DNA of 41,179 nucleotides from CAIKZZ01 sp035524595. GTDB taxonomy: Bacteria; Pseudomonadota; Gammaproteobacteria; Steroidobacterales; Steroidobacteraceae. Location of the stretch: contig DATKOP010000094.1 in the NCBI GenBank assembly GCA_035524595.1, positions 1 to 41,179 on the forward strand, read 5' to 3'. Position 1 is the first letter of the stretch. Each line of letters starts with the position of its first letter. Of the stretch, positions 34,597 through 41,179 are shown one piece after another. A program made the translations under genes and the position numbers. The notes under the pieces were generated by a model. That model was not told the DNA's origin. It did no database searches and saw nothing but the letters and a program-made list of their open reading frames with translations.

Positions 34597-35003
34597 ACGC
34601 GAACACCCCCGACCCCGACGACGGCCACGGCGCGCTGGAGCGCCGCAGCCGGGAACTGCTGCAGGCGAGCGCCGAGGCGCTCGACGGCCGCGTGCGCTCG
34701 CGGCTCAACCAGGCGCGCCACGCGGCGCTCGCCGAGCTCGGCAGCGGCGCCGCCGCGCGGCCCTTCCGCGTCCCCGGCCGCTGGCTGCCGGTCGGCGCGC
34801 TGGCCGGCGCCGCGGCGCTCGCGCTCGCGGTCTGGATCGCGCGGCCGGCCGCCGGTCCCGGCACGCCGCTCGCCGACGCGCTCGCCGCCGAGGACGTGGA
34901 GCTGCTGGCCTCGGGCGAGGGCCCGGAGCTCTATGCCGACGACGCCGACTTCTACGAGTGGGCCGGCAGCGACGCGGCCGCCGCCGGCGGCGGCGAGGGC
35001 TAG
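34593..35003 (+). CDS. DUF3619 membrane protein, possible anti-sigma factor
   Basis: 136 aa, ATG overlapping the sigma stop (ATGA). The cytoplasmic helical part (about 1-60, with RSRELLQASAEALDGRVRSR and LNQARHAALAEL) fits DUF3619; one membrane helix (about 70-90: PVGALAGAAALALAVWIA) follows and the short periplasmic end is acidic (DVELLASGEGPELYADDADF). Small single-span proteins encoded right behind an ECF sigma gene are often anti-sigma factors; this role is inferred from position and topology only. Confidence 0.82.
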   Translation: MNANTPDPDDGHGALERRSRELLQASAEALDGRVRSRLNQARHAALAELGSGAAARPFRVPGRWLPVGALAGAAALALAVWIARPAAGPGTPLADALAAEDVELLASGEGPELYADDADFYEWAGSDAAAAGGGEG

Positions 35004-35008
35004 GCGGG

Positions 35009-35245
35009 ATGCGGCCGCGCGTCGGTCGTCGCGCGCTGCTGCTCGGGCTCGGCCCGCTGCTCGGGCTCGCGTGCTCGGCGCAGACGACCGACCCGAAGCC
35101 GGTCAGCCCCGACGCCGAGCTGCTCGAGTTCCTCGGCAGCGGCGACGACGTCGACGCGGAGCTGCAGAAGTACCTCGCGAAGCAGCCGCCGAGCGAGACC
35201 CAGGACCCGAAGCCGACGCCGAAGCGCGGGAGCGGACAGACATGA
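35009..35245 (+). CDS. Small putative lipoprotein
   Basis: 78 aa, five bases after DUF3619. The N-terminus MRPRVGRRALLLGLGPLLGLAC carries paired arginines, a hydrophobic core and a lipobox ending in GLAC (Cys about 22), so it is probably lipid-anchored. The mature part is acidic then proline/lysine-rich (VSPDAELLEFLGSGDDVDAEL). No domain recognised. The stop overlaps the DUF3106 ATG. Its place in the sigma-DUF3619-DUF3106 operon suggests a shared envelope job. Confidence 0.72.
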   Translation: MRPRVGRRALLLGLGPLLGLACSAQTTDPKPVSPDAELLEFLGSGDDVDAELQKYLAKQPPSETQDPKPTPKRGSGQT

Positions 35246-35742
35246 GATCGAGAGCAGCGGCAGCGCGACGGTCGACGTGGGCGGCGGCACTCGCCTGCGC
35301 GCTCGTGCTCGGCGCCGCGGCCGTCGGCGCGCGCGCCGACGAGCCGGCGGGCGTGCAGTGGTCGGCGCTGAACGGCCAGCAGCAGCAGCTCCTGAAGCAG
35401 TTCGAGGGCCAGTGGAGCCAGCTGCCGCCCGAGCGCCAGGCCGCACTCGCCAAGGGCAGCGCCCGCTGGCTGTCGATGTCGCCGGCGCAGCGCGCCGAGT
35501 CGAAGCAGCGCTTCGAGCGCTGGCGCGCGCTGCCGCCCGAGCAGCGCGACCAGATGCGCGACCGCTGGCGCCAGTTCAACAGCCTGCCCCCGGACCAGCA
35601 GGCGCACATCCGCGAGAACTTCCAGAAGTTCCACCAGCTGACGCCGGAGCAGCGCCAGCGGCTGCGCGACAGGTGGAAGAGCATGACGCCGGAGCAGCGC
35701 CAGCACCTGCGCGAGCGCGCGCACGAGCCCCACACGCACTGA
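35242..35742 (+). CDS. DUF3106 repeat protein
   Basis: 166 aa with a signal peptide (about 1-32, ending GARADEP). The mature protein is a run of helical repeats of about 20 residues built on L(P/T)P(E/D)QR: LPPERQAALAKG, MSPAQRAESKQR, LPPEQRDQMRDR, LPPDQQAHIREN, LTPEQRQRLRDR, MTPEQRQHLRER. This is the DUF3106 family, periplasmic and of unknown function, somewhat reminiscent of stress chaperones of the Spy/CpxP type. It is the last gene of the sigma operon; the ATG overlaps the lipoprotein stop. Confidence 0.87.
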   Translation: MRSRAAAARRSTWAAALACALVLGAAAVGARADEPAGVQWSALNGQQQQLLKQFEGQWSQLPPERQAALAKGSARWLSMSPAQRAESKQRFERWRALPPEQRDQMRDRWRQFNSLPPDQQAHIRENFQKFHQLTPEQRQRLRDRWKSMTPEQRQHLRERAHEPHTH

Positions 35743-35815
35743 CGCGCGAATCTGCGCACCGTCACGGTTTTCGCTTCCGGTGCCGGCGCACCTGTCGCAG
35801 CGGGCCGACAACGAC

Positions 35816-35844
35816 TTGAGTTTGCTGCCGGATCCCCGTTAACT
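35816..35844 (+). promoter_or_regulatory. Probable promoter of the outer-membrane protein gene
   Basis: TTGAGT (35816-35821), 17 bases, TTAACT (35839-35844). Start of transcription near 35851 would give a leader of about 26 bases containing GAGG six bases before the GTG start at 35877. Confidence 0.4.
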
Positions 35845-35876
35845 CTGGGGCCAGCCCATCTGGTGCGAGGCGCCCC

Positions 35877-36713
35877 GTGCTCCCGATTCCGACCCGACCG
35901 TTGGACCGCCTGCTGGCGGTCGCGCTGCTGCTCGCCGCGACCGCCGCCGCTGCCAAGCCGCCGCCGGAGCAGCCCGACAACCTCCTCAACGACATCCTGA
36001 CGCTGCAGGCCGGCATCGAGAGCTCCTCGAACCACACCACGATCCGCTACGACAGCGCCGCCGGCACGCCCGGCACCGTGATCGACGCCGAGAACGACCT
36101 GGGGCTGCCGTCGCGCAAGCTGATCGGGCGCGCCGAGCTGATGTTCCGCATGCGCAACCGCCACCGGGTGCGGATCGGCAACTACTACCTGCCGCTCGAC
36201 CGCCAGGCGACGACGACGCTGCAGAAGACCATCAACTTCGGCAACACCACCTACAACGTCGGCGACGTCGTCTCGAGCGAGCTCAAGATGCGCCTGCTAG
36301 CGATCACCTACAGCTACTCGTTCGTCAAGAACGACCGTGCCGAGCTCGCGGCGTCGCTGGGCTTCGACGTCGTCGGCTTCGAGGCCGCGGCGACCGTGGC
36401 CGCGCGGCTGCGGACCGAGACCGAGGACCACTCGGCACCGGCGCCGCTGATCGGCCTCGACGGCACCTACCGCATGAGCAGTCGCTGGTACGCCGAGGCC
36501 CGCGCACAGTACCTCAAGGTCAACGTCCAGAACGTCGACGGCACGCTCGAGACCTTCGAGGCGAACGTGCTGTACCGCCTGAGCCCGAACGTCACCTTCG
36601 GGCTCGGCTACTCGGGCTTCAAGGTCGACGTCGACTCGACCAAGCCCACCGAGAGCGGGATCTTCCAGCTGCGCTCAACCGGGCCGCAGCTGTTCGCGCG
36701 CGTCGGGTTCTGA
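35877..36713 (+). CDS. Outer-membrane beta-barrel protein of unknown function
   Basis: 278 aa from GTG 35877, with GAGG six bases upstream. A signal peptide (LLAVALLLAATAAAA, cleaved near residue 26) is followed by alternating amphipathic strands (HRVRIGNYYLPL, LLAITYSYSFV, WYAEARAQYLKV, VTFGLGYSGF) and a terminal Phe (LFARVGF), the usual barrel-assembly signal. About eight strands seem likely. No specific family recognised. Its last 39 bases overlap the original 3' end of the convergent intI gene. Confidence 0.8.
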   Translation: MLPIPTRPLDRLLAVALLLAATAAAAKPPPEQPDNLLNDILTLQAGIESSSNHTTIRYDSAAGTPGTVIDAENDLGLPSRKLIGRAELMFRMRNRHRVRIGNYYLPLDRQATTTLQKTINFGNTTYNVGDVVSSELKMRLLAITYSYSFVKNDRAELAASLGFDVVGFEAAATVAARLRTETEDHSAPAPLIGLDGTYRMSSRWYAEARAQYLKVNVQNVDGTLETFEANVLYRLSPNVTFGLGYSGFKVDVDSTKPTESGIFQLRSTGPQLFARVGF

Positions 36714-36807
36714 GGGGGCGCCGAACAGGTCGCCGCGGTCGAGCGGGCTCAGCACGGCGTTGCCGCCGCGCTGCAGGACGTGCGTGTAGATCATCGTCGT
36801 CTTGACG
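36675..36807 (-). pseudogene. intI: intI 3' fragment, separated from its 5' part by the RIT element
   Basis: Reading the minus strand from the left insertion edge gives VKTTMIYTHVLQRGGNAV, then LSPLDRGDLFG and a stop at 36675. This is the canonical C-terminus of an integron integrase, including the catalytic tyrosine (MIYTHV; residue 302 of the reconstructed protein). The first codon is completed within the 6-base target duplication. No start exists for this piece, so it is untranslated on its own. It is convergent with and overlaps the outer-membrane gene by 39 bases. Joined to the 40.2-41.1 kb part it restores a 338 aa IntI. Confidence 0.9.
36802..36807. repeat. Left target-site duplication TTGACG
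   Basis: TTGACG immediately precedes the element's CTAT end and recurs immediately after its other end at 40233-40238. Removing the element and one copy restores the intI frame (Ala-Asp-Val-Lys-Thr-Thr). Confidence 0.85.
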
Positions 36808-36830
36808 CTATGGACTGCGGGCAACAGGCT

Positions 36831-36860
36831 GGACTATGTCCCGCGCCGGACTATGTTCCG
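36831..36860 (+). repeat. Left-end tandem repeats of the RIT element
   Basis: GGACTATGTCCCGCG (36831-36845) followed by a slightly altered second copy, GGACTATGTTCCG (36848-36860), 17 bases apart in direct orientation, about 23 bases inside the left end. Likely recombinase-binding sites. The remaining leader up to 36956 holds the ritA ribosome-binding site and nothing else I recognise. Confidence 0.8.
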
Positions 36861-36956
36861 TCCACGCGGGTGCCGGCGTTCTTCTGGGATTGCTGCTCCT
36901 CGCGCAGTACATAGCCATGCTCCTTGCTGGGCACCGTTGCCCGTGAGGAGAGCACC

Positions 36957-38204
36957 ATGGAACGATCGTATGCGAGCTCGAGGGCGCTTGTTCGTCGCGC
37001 CGGTGGTCCGCTCGCGACCCATCTTGATGGCTATGTCTCTGGACTGATCAACTGCCGCTACACGGCGAGTGTCGTGTACGTCAAGGTGCGGCACGCCGCC
37101 GCGTTTGACCGGTGGTTGGCGAAGCGACGCTATGCAGTCGCTGACCTCGGCGAAGGCCACGTCGAGCTCTTTCAGCGTCGAGCTCGCCCGATCGGGCGAC
37201 GCGTTGCCTCTAAGACCCTGTGCAGTGAGCAGCGCGAGGTGCTGTATTTCCTGCAGTTCCTGCGTACTCGCGGAGTTTGCCGACCCATCGTGCTCCAGCG
37301 CTCTCGGGCCGAGCAGTGGGCCGGGCGCTACGCGGCGTACCTGCGGTCCCAGCAAGGTCTTACCTGTGCCACGGTCGAGCGGTACGAGGCGGTTGCGTTG
37401 CAGTTTCTCCGTGAACGCTTTGGCTGCGGCGACGTCCAGTTGCGTGTGCTGGACGCCGAGGATGTGATCGCGTTCATGCGGCGGCGGGCGAAGGAGCTGC
37501 GGCCGCTGACGCTCAGGTGCGTCGGCAACGCCCTGCGCTCATTCTTCCGCTACCTGCAGTATTGCGGCGAGACAGCCGTCGTACTGGAGGCCGCGGTGCC
37601 AGCGGTAGCGACTTGGGTTACAACGCCGGCGTTGCCCAAGGCGATCGCTCCGGAGCATGCGCAGCGAGCGATTGATAGCTGTGACCCGGGTGCGGTGGCC
37701 GGACTGCGCGATCGCGCGGTACTGCTGCTCCTCGCGCGTCTCGGTCTTCGCGCTCACGAGATCATTGCACTGCACCTCGAGGACTGCGACTGGGACTGCG
37801 GCCATCTGCGCGTGCGCGGCAAGGGCGGACGCGAGGTGTTGCTGCCGATGCCACAGGACGTTGGGGAGGCCATCAGCGCCTATTTGCAGCATGGCCGGCC
37901 GGCGAGCGAGGACCGGCACTTGTTCTTGCGGGCACAGGCGCCTTACCGGGGTCTGACTTCTGGCTCGGACGTCATTGGTGCGATCGTGCGTTACGCGCTG
38001 GAACGTGCCCACGTCATATCACCGCACCGAGGGTCGCATCAGTTCAGGCACGCCCTTGCCGTGCGCCTGCTGCAAGCCGGAGCTTCGTTTCCCGAGATCG
38101 GTGAGGTGCTGCGTCACCGCAGTCCACAGAGCACCTCGATCTATGCCCGCGTGGATCTGAGCGCGCTGCGCCCTCTGGCCCTGCCGTGGCCAGGAGGTGC
38201 GTGA
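36957..38204 (+). CDS. ritA: RIT element tyrosine recombinase A
   Basis: 415 aa, ATG 36957 with GAGGAG six bases upstream. An unusually long N-terminal region (about 1-230) includes SAM-like core-binding helices (about 118-205). The catalytic domain has Arg265 (RLGLRAHE), Lys289 (RGKGGRE), His361/Arg364 (HQFRH), His387 (VLRHRSP) and nucleophile Tyr396 (SIYARV). All six expected positions are filled, so it should be active. It is first of three coupled genes; its TGA touches the ritB ATG (TGATG). In RIT elements the three proteins are thought to act together on the element's ends. Confidence 0.9.
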   Translation: MERSYASSRALVRRAGGPLATHLDGYVSGLINCRYTASVVYVKVRHAAAFDRWLAKRRYAVADLGEGHVELFQRRARPIGRRVASKTLCSEQREVLYFLQFLRTRGVCRPIVLQRSRAEQWAGRYAAYLRSQQGLTCATVERYEAVALQFLRERFGCGDVQLRVLDAEDVIAFMRRRAKELRPLTLRCVGNALRSFFRYLQYCGETAVVLEAAVPAVATWVTTPALPKAIAPEHAQRAIDSCDPGAVAGLRDRAVLLLLARLGLRAHEIIALHLEDCDWDCGHLRVRGKGGREVLLPMPQDVGEAISAYLQHGRPASEDRHLFLRAQAPYRGLTSGSDVIGAIVRYALERAHVISPHRGSHQFRHALAVRLLQAGASFPEIGEVLRHRSPQSTSIYARVDLSALRPLALPWPGGA

Positions 38205-39145
38205 TGAACACGCTCGAGGAGGCCTTGCAGGAGTACCTGGCGCTGCGTCGAGAGATGGGTTTCAAGCTGAGCGAGCCAGCTCGGTTGCTGCCACAGTTCG
38301 TTGCGTTCATGGCCGAACGCCAGGCACCGCACATCACCACGCGGCTCGCGCTCGAGTGGGCGCAGCAGACCTCGACCGCCCAGCCTGCCGAGTGGGCGCG
38401 ACGGCTCCTGTTCGTGCGCGGCTTCGCGCGCCACCGACGCGCCACGGATGCGCTCACCGAGATCCCACCGCCCGAGCTCTTGCCGTGCCGATCCAGCCGG
38501 GCGAGACCCTACTTGTACACTGAGCAGGAGGTGCAGCAGCTGCTGTCGGCAGCGCTGCAACTGCCGACAGCCTGGCCCTCGACGCCGCTGCGACCTTGGG
38601 TCTTCCATTGCCTGCTCGGCTTGCTCAGTGTCACGGGCCTGCGCATTGCCGAGGCGCTGGATCTCAAGCTCGATGACGTCGATCTCGCGCAGGGCGTGCT
38701 GACGATCCGCGCGGCCAAGTTCGGTCGATCCCGCCTGGTGCCGATCCATCCATCCACGCGCACGGTCTTGACGCATTACCTGTCGCGTCGGAGCGCGTTC
38801 CTCGGGCCCCGTAGCTCGAGCCACCTGTTCATCTCCAACCGCGGCACACGACTCGACGTCGGCCGAGTTCATCGAGCCTTCTACACCCTCTCCCGGCAGG
38901 TGGGCCTGCGGGCTCCTGGTGCGCGTTGCGGCCCGCGCCTGCACGACTTCCGCCACCGCTTCGCAGTACGGGTCCTCACTCGGTGGTACGAGGCGGGCGA
39001 GGACCCCGCGCGCCAACTGCCGGTACTCTCGACCTTTCTCGGGCACGTGTACGTGGCCGGCACCTACTGGTATCTGCACGACTCGCCCGAGTTGATGGCG
39101 CAGGCCATGGCGCGACTGGAACGGCGCTGGGGAGAGCCATCATGA
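38204..39145 (+). CDS. ritB: RIT element tyrosine recombinase B
   Basis: 313 aa from ATG 38204, with AGGAGG six bases upstream inside the ritA end; a GTG at 38186 would add six residues. The N-terminal DNA-binding domain spans about 1-95. Catalytic residues: Arg147 (TGLRIAE), Lys172 (AKFGRS), His247/Arg250 (HDFRHRF), His281 (FLGHVYV) and a Tyr in GTYWYLH (288 or 290). The set looks complete. Its stop overlaps the ritC start as ATGA. Longer than a typical phage-type integrase in the spacing between HxxR and the final His, with an acidic loop (RWYEAGEDPARQ). Confidence 0.9.
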   Translation: MNTLEEALQEYLALRREMGFKLSEPARLLPQFVAFMAERQAPHITTRLALEWAQQTSTAQPAEWARRLLFVRGFARHRRATDALTEIPPPELLPCRSSRARPYLYTEQEVQQLLSAALQLPTAWPSTPLRPWVFHCLLGLLSVTGLRIAEALDLKLDDVDLAQGVLTIRAAKFGRSRLVPIHPSTRTVLTHYLSRRSAFLGPRSSSHLFISNRGTRLDVGRVHRAFYTLSRQVGLRAPGARCGPRLHDFRHRFAVRVLTRWYEAGEDPARQLPVLSTFLGHVYVAGTYWYLHDSPELMAQAMARLERRWGEPS

Positions 39146-40140
39146 GGAGCGAGCCAACCTTCCCGGTCCTGCTGCAAGGCTATTTCACGCAGCGGCTGAT
39201 GCAGCAGCGACAAGCGAGCACTCACACGATCGCCGCCTACCGCGAGACGTTTCGGCTGCTGCTGCAGTTTGTGCAGACGCGACTGCGCCGGGCACCGTCC
39301 AGCCTCGCGCTGCAGGACATCGATGCGCCCTTGATCGTGGCCTTTCTCGACGACCTGGAGCGCGTCCGCGGTATCACGGCCAGGACCCGCAACCTGCGCC
39401 ACACCGCGATCCGCTCATTCTTCCGCTACGCGGCGTTCGAGGCCCCCGCGCACGCAGCACAGATCCAACGCGTGCTCGCGATCCCCTCCAAGCGCTTCAC
39501 CCGCACCCTCGTGCCATTCCTGACTCGACCAGAGGTCGACGCGCTACTCGCAGCACCGGATCCGCAGACCTGGTCCGGACGCCGCGATCATGCACTGATC
39601 CTGCTCGCGGCACAGACCGGGCTGCGCTTGTCGGAGCTCATTGGGCTGCGCCAGCAGGATCTTGATCTCGGCTCCGGCGCGCACGTGCGCGTGATCGGCA
39701 AGGGCCGCAAGGAACGCTGTACGCCGCTCAGCAAGAGCAGCCGGGCAGTGCTCGCAGCCTGGTTGCGAGAGCCACCTCGAGCTCCGGAACAGCCCGTGTT
39801 CCCAAACGCGCGCGGCGGCCCATTGAGTGCGCATGGCGTGCACTACCTGTTGGCAAAGCACGTCGCTGCGGCGACCGCCGTCTGTCCGTCGCTGAAGCAC
39901 AAGCGCGTCAGCCCGCATGTGCTTCGGCACACGACAGCGATGGACCTCTTGCAGGCAGGAGTCGAGCAGGCCGTGATCGCGCTGTGGCTCGGTCATGAGT
40001 CGATCGAGACCACGCAAATCTACCTCGATGCTGACCTCGAGCTAAAGCAGCGGGTTCTCGACACCGTCACGCCACCGCAGGGCAGGCCTGGCCGGTATCG
40101 ACCCGACGACCGTCTGCTCGAGTTCCTGAAACGCCTGTGA
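39142..40140 (+). CDS. ritC: RIT element tyrosine recombinase C
   Basis: 332 aa, XerC/D-like. SAM-like N-terminal domain about 10-110 (STHTIAAYRETFRLLLQF; HTAIRSFFRYAAF). Catalytic residues: Arg162 (TGLRLSEL), Lys188 (GKGRKE), His259/Arg262 (PHVLRHT), His285 (WLGHES) and Tyr294 (TQIYLDAD). It overlaps ritB by four bases; no separate promoter. Its final 74 bases lie opposite the read-through tail of the truncated intI gene. An inverted repeat starts five bases after the stop and may end transcription. Confidence 0.92.
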   Translation: MRSEPTFPVLLQGYFTQRLMQQRQASTHTIAAYRETFRLLLQFVQTRLRRAPSSLALQDIDAPLIVAFLDDLERVRGITARTRNLRHTAIRSFFRYAAFEAPAHAAQIQRVLAIPSKRFTRTLVPFLTRPEVDALLAAPDPQTWSGRRDHALILLAAQTGLRLSELIGLRQQDLDLGSGAHVRVIGKGRKERCTPLSKSSRAVLAAWLREPPRAPEQPVFPNARGGPLSAHGVHYLLAKHVAAATAVCPSLKHKRVSPHVLRHTTAMDLLQAGVEQAVIALWLGHESIETTQIYLDADLELKQRVLDTVTPPQGRPGRYRPDDRLLEFLKRL

Positions 40141-40144
40141 GAAC

Positions 40145-40220
40145 CCGGACTATGTCCCGCCGCGTCGCACTCATTCCTGTGTCTATCAATGACGCGAGAC
40201 CGACGCGGGACATAGTCCGG
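40145..40220. repeat. Right-end inverted repeat of the RIT element
   Basis: CCGGACTATGTCCCGC (40145-40160) and its exact reverse complement (40205-40220) flank a 44-base spacer, just inside the right end. The outer copy is inverted relative to the left-end copies and the inner copy has the same direction as them. Likely recombinase sites; the arms could also fold as a hairpin after ritC. Confidence 0.8.
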
Positions 40221-40232
40221 CTCGGGAGATAG

Positions 40233-40238
40233 TTGACG
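40233..40238. repeat. Right target-site duplication TTGACG
   Basis: Second copy of TTGACG, directly after the element's right end (GATAG). It pairs with 36802-36807. Confidence 0.85.
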
Positions 40239-41122
40239 TCGGCGTGGCCGAGCAGCTCCTGCACCGTGCGGATGTCGTAGCCGGACTCGAGCAGGTGCGT
40301 CGCGAAGCTGTGCCGCAGCGTGTGGCAGCTCGCGTGCTGCACGAGGCCGCTCTGCCGGACCGCGCGCTGCATCGCGCGCTGGATCTGCCGCTGGTCGACG
40401 TGCGAGCGCAGCCAGCGACCGGAGGCGGGATCGCGGCACAGCCCGCGCGACGGGAACACGTACTGCCAGCCCCAGCTCACCGGCGCGTCCGGGTACTTGC
40501 GATGCAGCGCGTGCGGCACCGCGACGCCGCCGCGACCGGCCTCGCGGTCGGCGTCGAACACCGCCCGCACCCGCCCGAGCTGGTCCTGCAACGGCGGTAT
40601 CAGGCGCGCCGGCAGGATCGTGACCCGGTCCTTCGAGCCCTTGCCGGCGCGCACCGTGATGTCCTTGTAGTCGAAGCGCAGGTCCTTGACCCGCAGCTCC
40701 AGGCACTCGGTGAGCCGGATCCCCGAGCCATACAGCAGCGAGCAGACGAGCCACTCGGTCCCGGTCATGAAGCCGAGCAGCCGCGCGACCTGTTCCCGCG
40801 ACAGCACGACCGGCACGTGCTCCGAGGTCTTGGCGCGCACAACGCCATCCACCCAGCCGATCTCCACGTCGTAGACCTTCTTGTAGAGGAACAGGATCGC
40901 CGCGAGCGCCTGATTCTGCGTGGCCGCCGCGACGCGCCGCTCGACGGCCAGGTGCGTCAGGAACCTCTCGACCTCCGCACTGCGCAGGTCGCGCGGGTGC
41001 TGGCCGGCGTGGAAGCGGATGTACCGCCGGATCCATTGGAGGTATGCTTTTTCGGTGCGGACGGTGTAGTGATGGGCCCTGAGCCGGTCGCGCACGACAT
41101 CAAGCAACTTTGGAGTCGCCAT

Positions 41123-41179
41123 GGCTCGCCTCCTGCCGCGCGGTGGTCGCTCGATGGACTCGGAGCAGAGCACAGGGCT
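41123..41179. other. Start of the intI upstream region
   Basis: These 57 bases hold the intI ribosome-binding site. In integrons attI and the cassette promoter lie on this side, but the window ends before any can be recognised, and I see no LexA-type box in what is visible. Confidence 0.4.

Larger units (their letters stand above)
36808..40232 (+). mobile_element. RIT (recombinase-in-trio) element inserted in intI
   Basis: 3,425 bp carrying three consecutive, overlapping tyrosine recombinase genes on one strand and almost nothing else, the defining layout of RIT elements. Both ends begin CTAT when read inward, and copies of GGACTATGTCCCGC lie close to each end. TTGACG is duplicated on both flanks. 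The coding sequence is visibly less GC-rich and uses more mixed third positions than the genes to its left, pointing to acquisition from elsewhere. It lies opposite in orientation to the interrupted integrase gene. The exact ends are inferred from the reconstruction of intI and the flanking repeat. Confidence 0.9.
40067..41122 (-). pseudogene. intI: Integron integrase intI, 5' part truncated by the RIT element
   Basis: ATG 41122 has AGGAGG six bases upstream. Native codons 1-296 run to the insertion edge at 40233; the frame then reads about 55 foreign residues inside the element, to a stop at 40067. IntI hallmarks: N-terminal RAHHYTVRTEKAYLQWIRRY, Arg136 (GSGIRLTEC), and the integron-specific extra helix region HALHRKYPDAPVSWGWQYVFP (about 204-224 of the protein; shown by HRKYP and WGWQYVFP). 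The HTLRHSFATHLLESGYDIR motif (His267, Arg270) and LLGHADV (His293) follow. The catalytic tyrosine is cut off and lies at 36.8 kb. IntI integrates and excises gene cassettes at attI/attC; this copy should be inactive. Reconstructed length is 338 aa, as in known IntI proteins. Confidence 0.93.

Noticed and set aside
36831..36860. Direct repeats considered as the start of a CRISPR or an attC array
   Set aside because: Only two adjacent copies, 17 bases apart, without spacers or attC R'/R'' core sites; they fit RIT end repeats.

Overview
The window is a very GC-rich (roughly 70 % by eye) stretch of bacterial chromosome with conserved gammaproteobacterial gene order: a LysM protein, a dprA remnant, smg and topA diverge from def-fmt-rsmB, followed by DUF4390-ntrY-ntrX. 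Aerobic hemF, gor, prlC, rlmJ and a Pseudomonas-type hemB point the same way. I infer a high-GC gammaproteobacterium, perhaps near Xanthomonadales, Nevskiales or Steroidobacterales. Nothing in the window fixes the species. Neighbouring genes are often coupled by 4-base ATGA, GTGA or TTGA overlaps.

Layout. 1-1.2 kb: 5' part of a membrane HAMP-PAS-GGDEF protein (minus). 1.4-4.0 kb: an M15 peptidase (plus) whose 3' end overlaps a minus-strand pair, an HD/PDEase-like protein and a short-chain dehydrogenase. 4.0-6.8 kb: prlC-xth (minus). 6.9-8.8 kb: gor and a gamma-carbonic anhydrase-like gene (plus). 8.8-11.6 kb: rlmJ, hemB, aroE (minus). 11.8-14.0 kb: secreted subtilase-like protease (minus). 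14.3-19.9 kb: LysM, dprA remnant, smg, topA, hemF (minus). 20.0-28.5 kb: def, fmt, rsmB, DUF4390, ntrY, ntrX and an MFS pump (plus). 28.5-33.75 kb: priA, lysE-type exporter, argS, SPOR (minus). 34.0-35.7 kb: ECF-like sigma factor, DUF3619, a small lipoprotein and DUF3106 (plus), then an outer-membrane beta-barrel gene (35.9-36.7 kb).

The most interesting part is 36.7-41.2 kb. A minus-strand integron integrase gene (intI, reconstructed 338 aa) is split by a 3,425-bp element carrying three overlapping tyrosine recombinase genes. This is the layout of a RIT (recombinase-in-trio) element. It has a 6-bp target duplication (TTGACG), CTAT at both ends and copies of GGACTATGTCCCGC near each end. The insertion lies between codons 296 and 297, six codons before the catalytic tyrosine, so the integrase should be dead. 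Any cassette array would lie past the right edge, which is not visible.

Other unusual points are a DprA reduced to its winged-helix end, an NtrX whose ATPase motifs are degraded, a protease without the usual subtilase histidine motif, and a bacterial protein with a class I PDE-like YHxxxHxxDV motif. No tRNA, rRNA, CRISPR array or attC site was recognised, and no gene-free stretch exceeds 300 bases.
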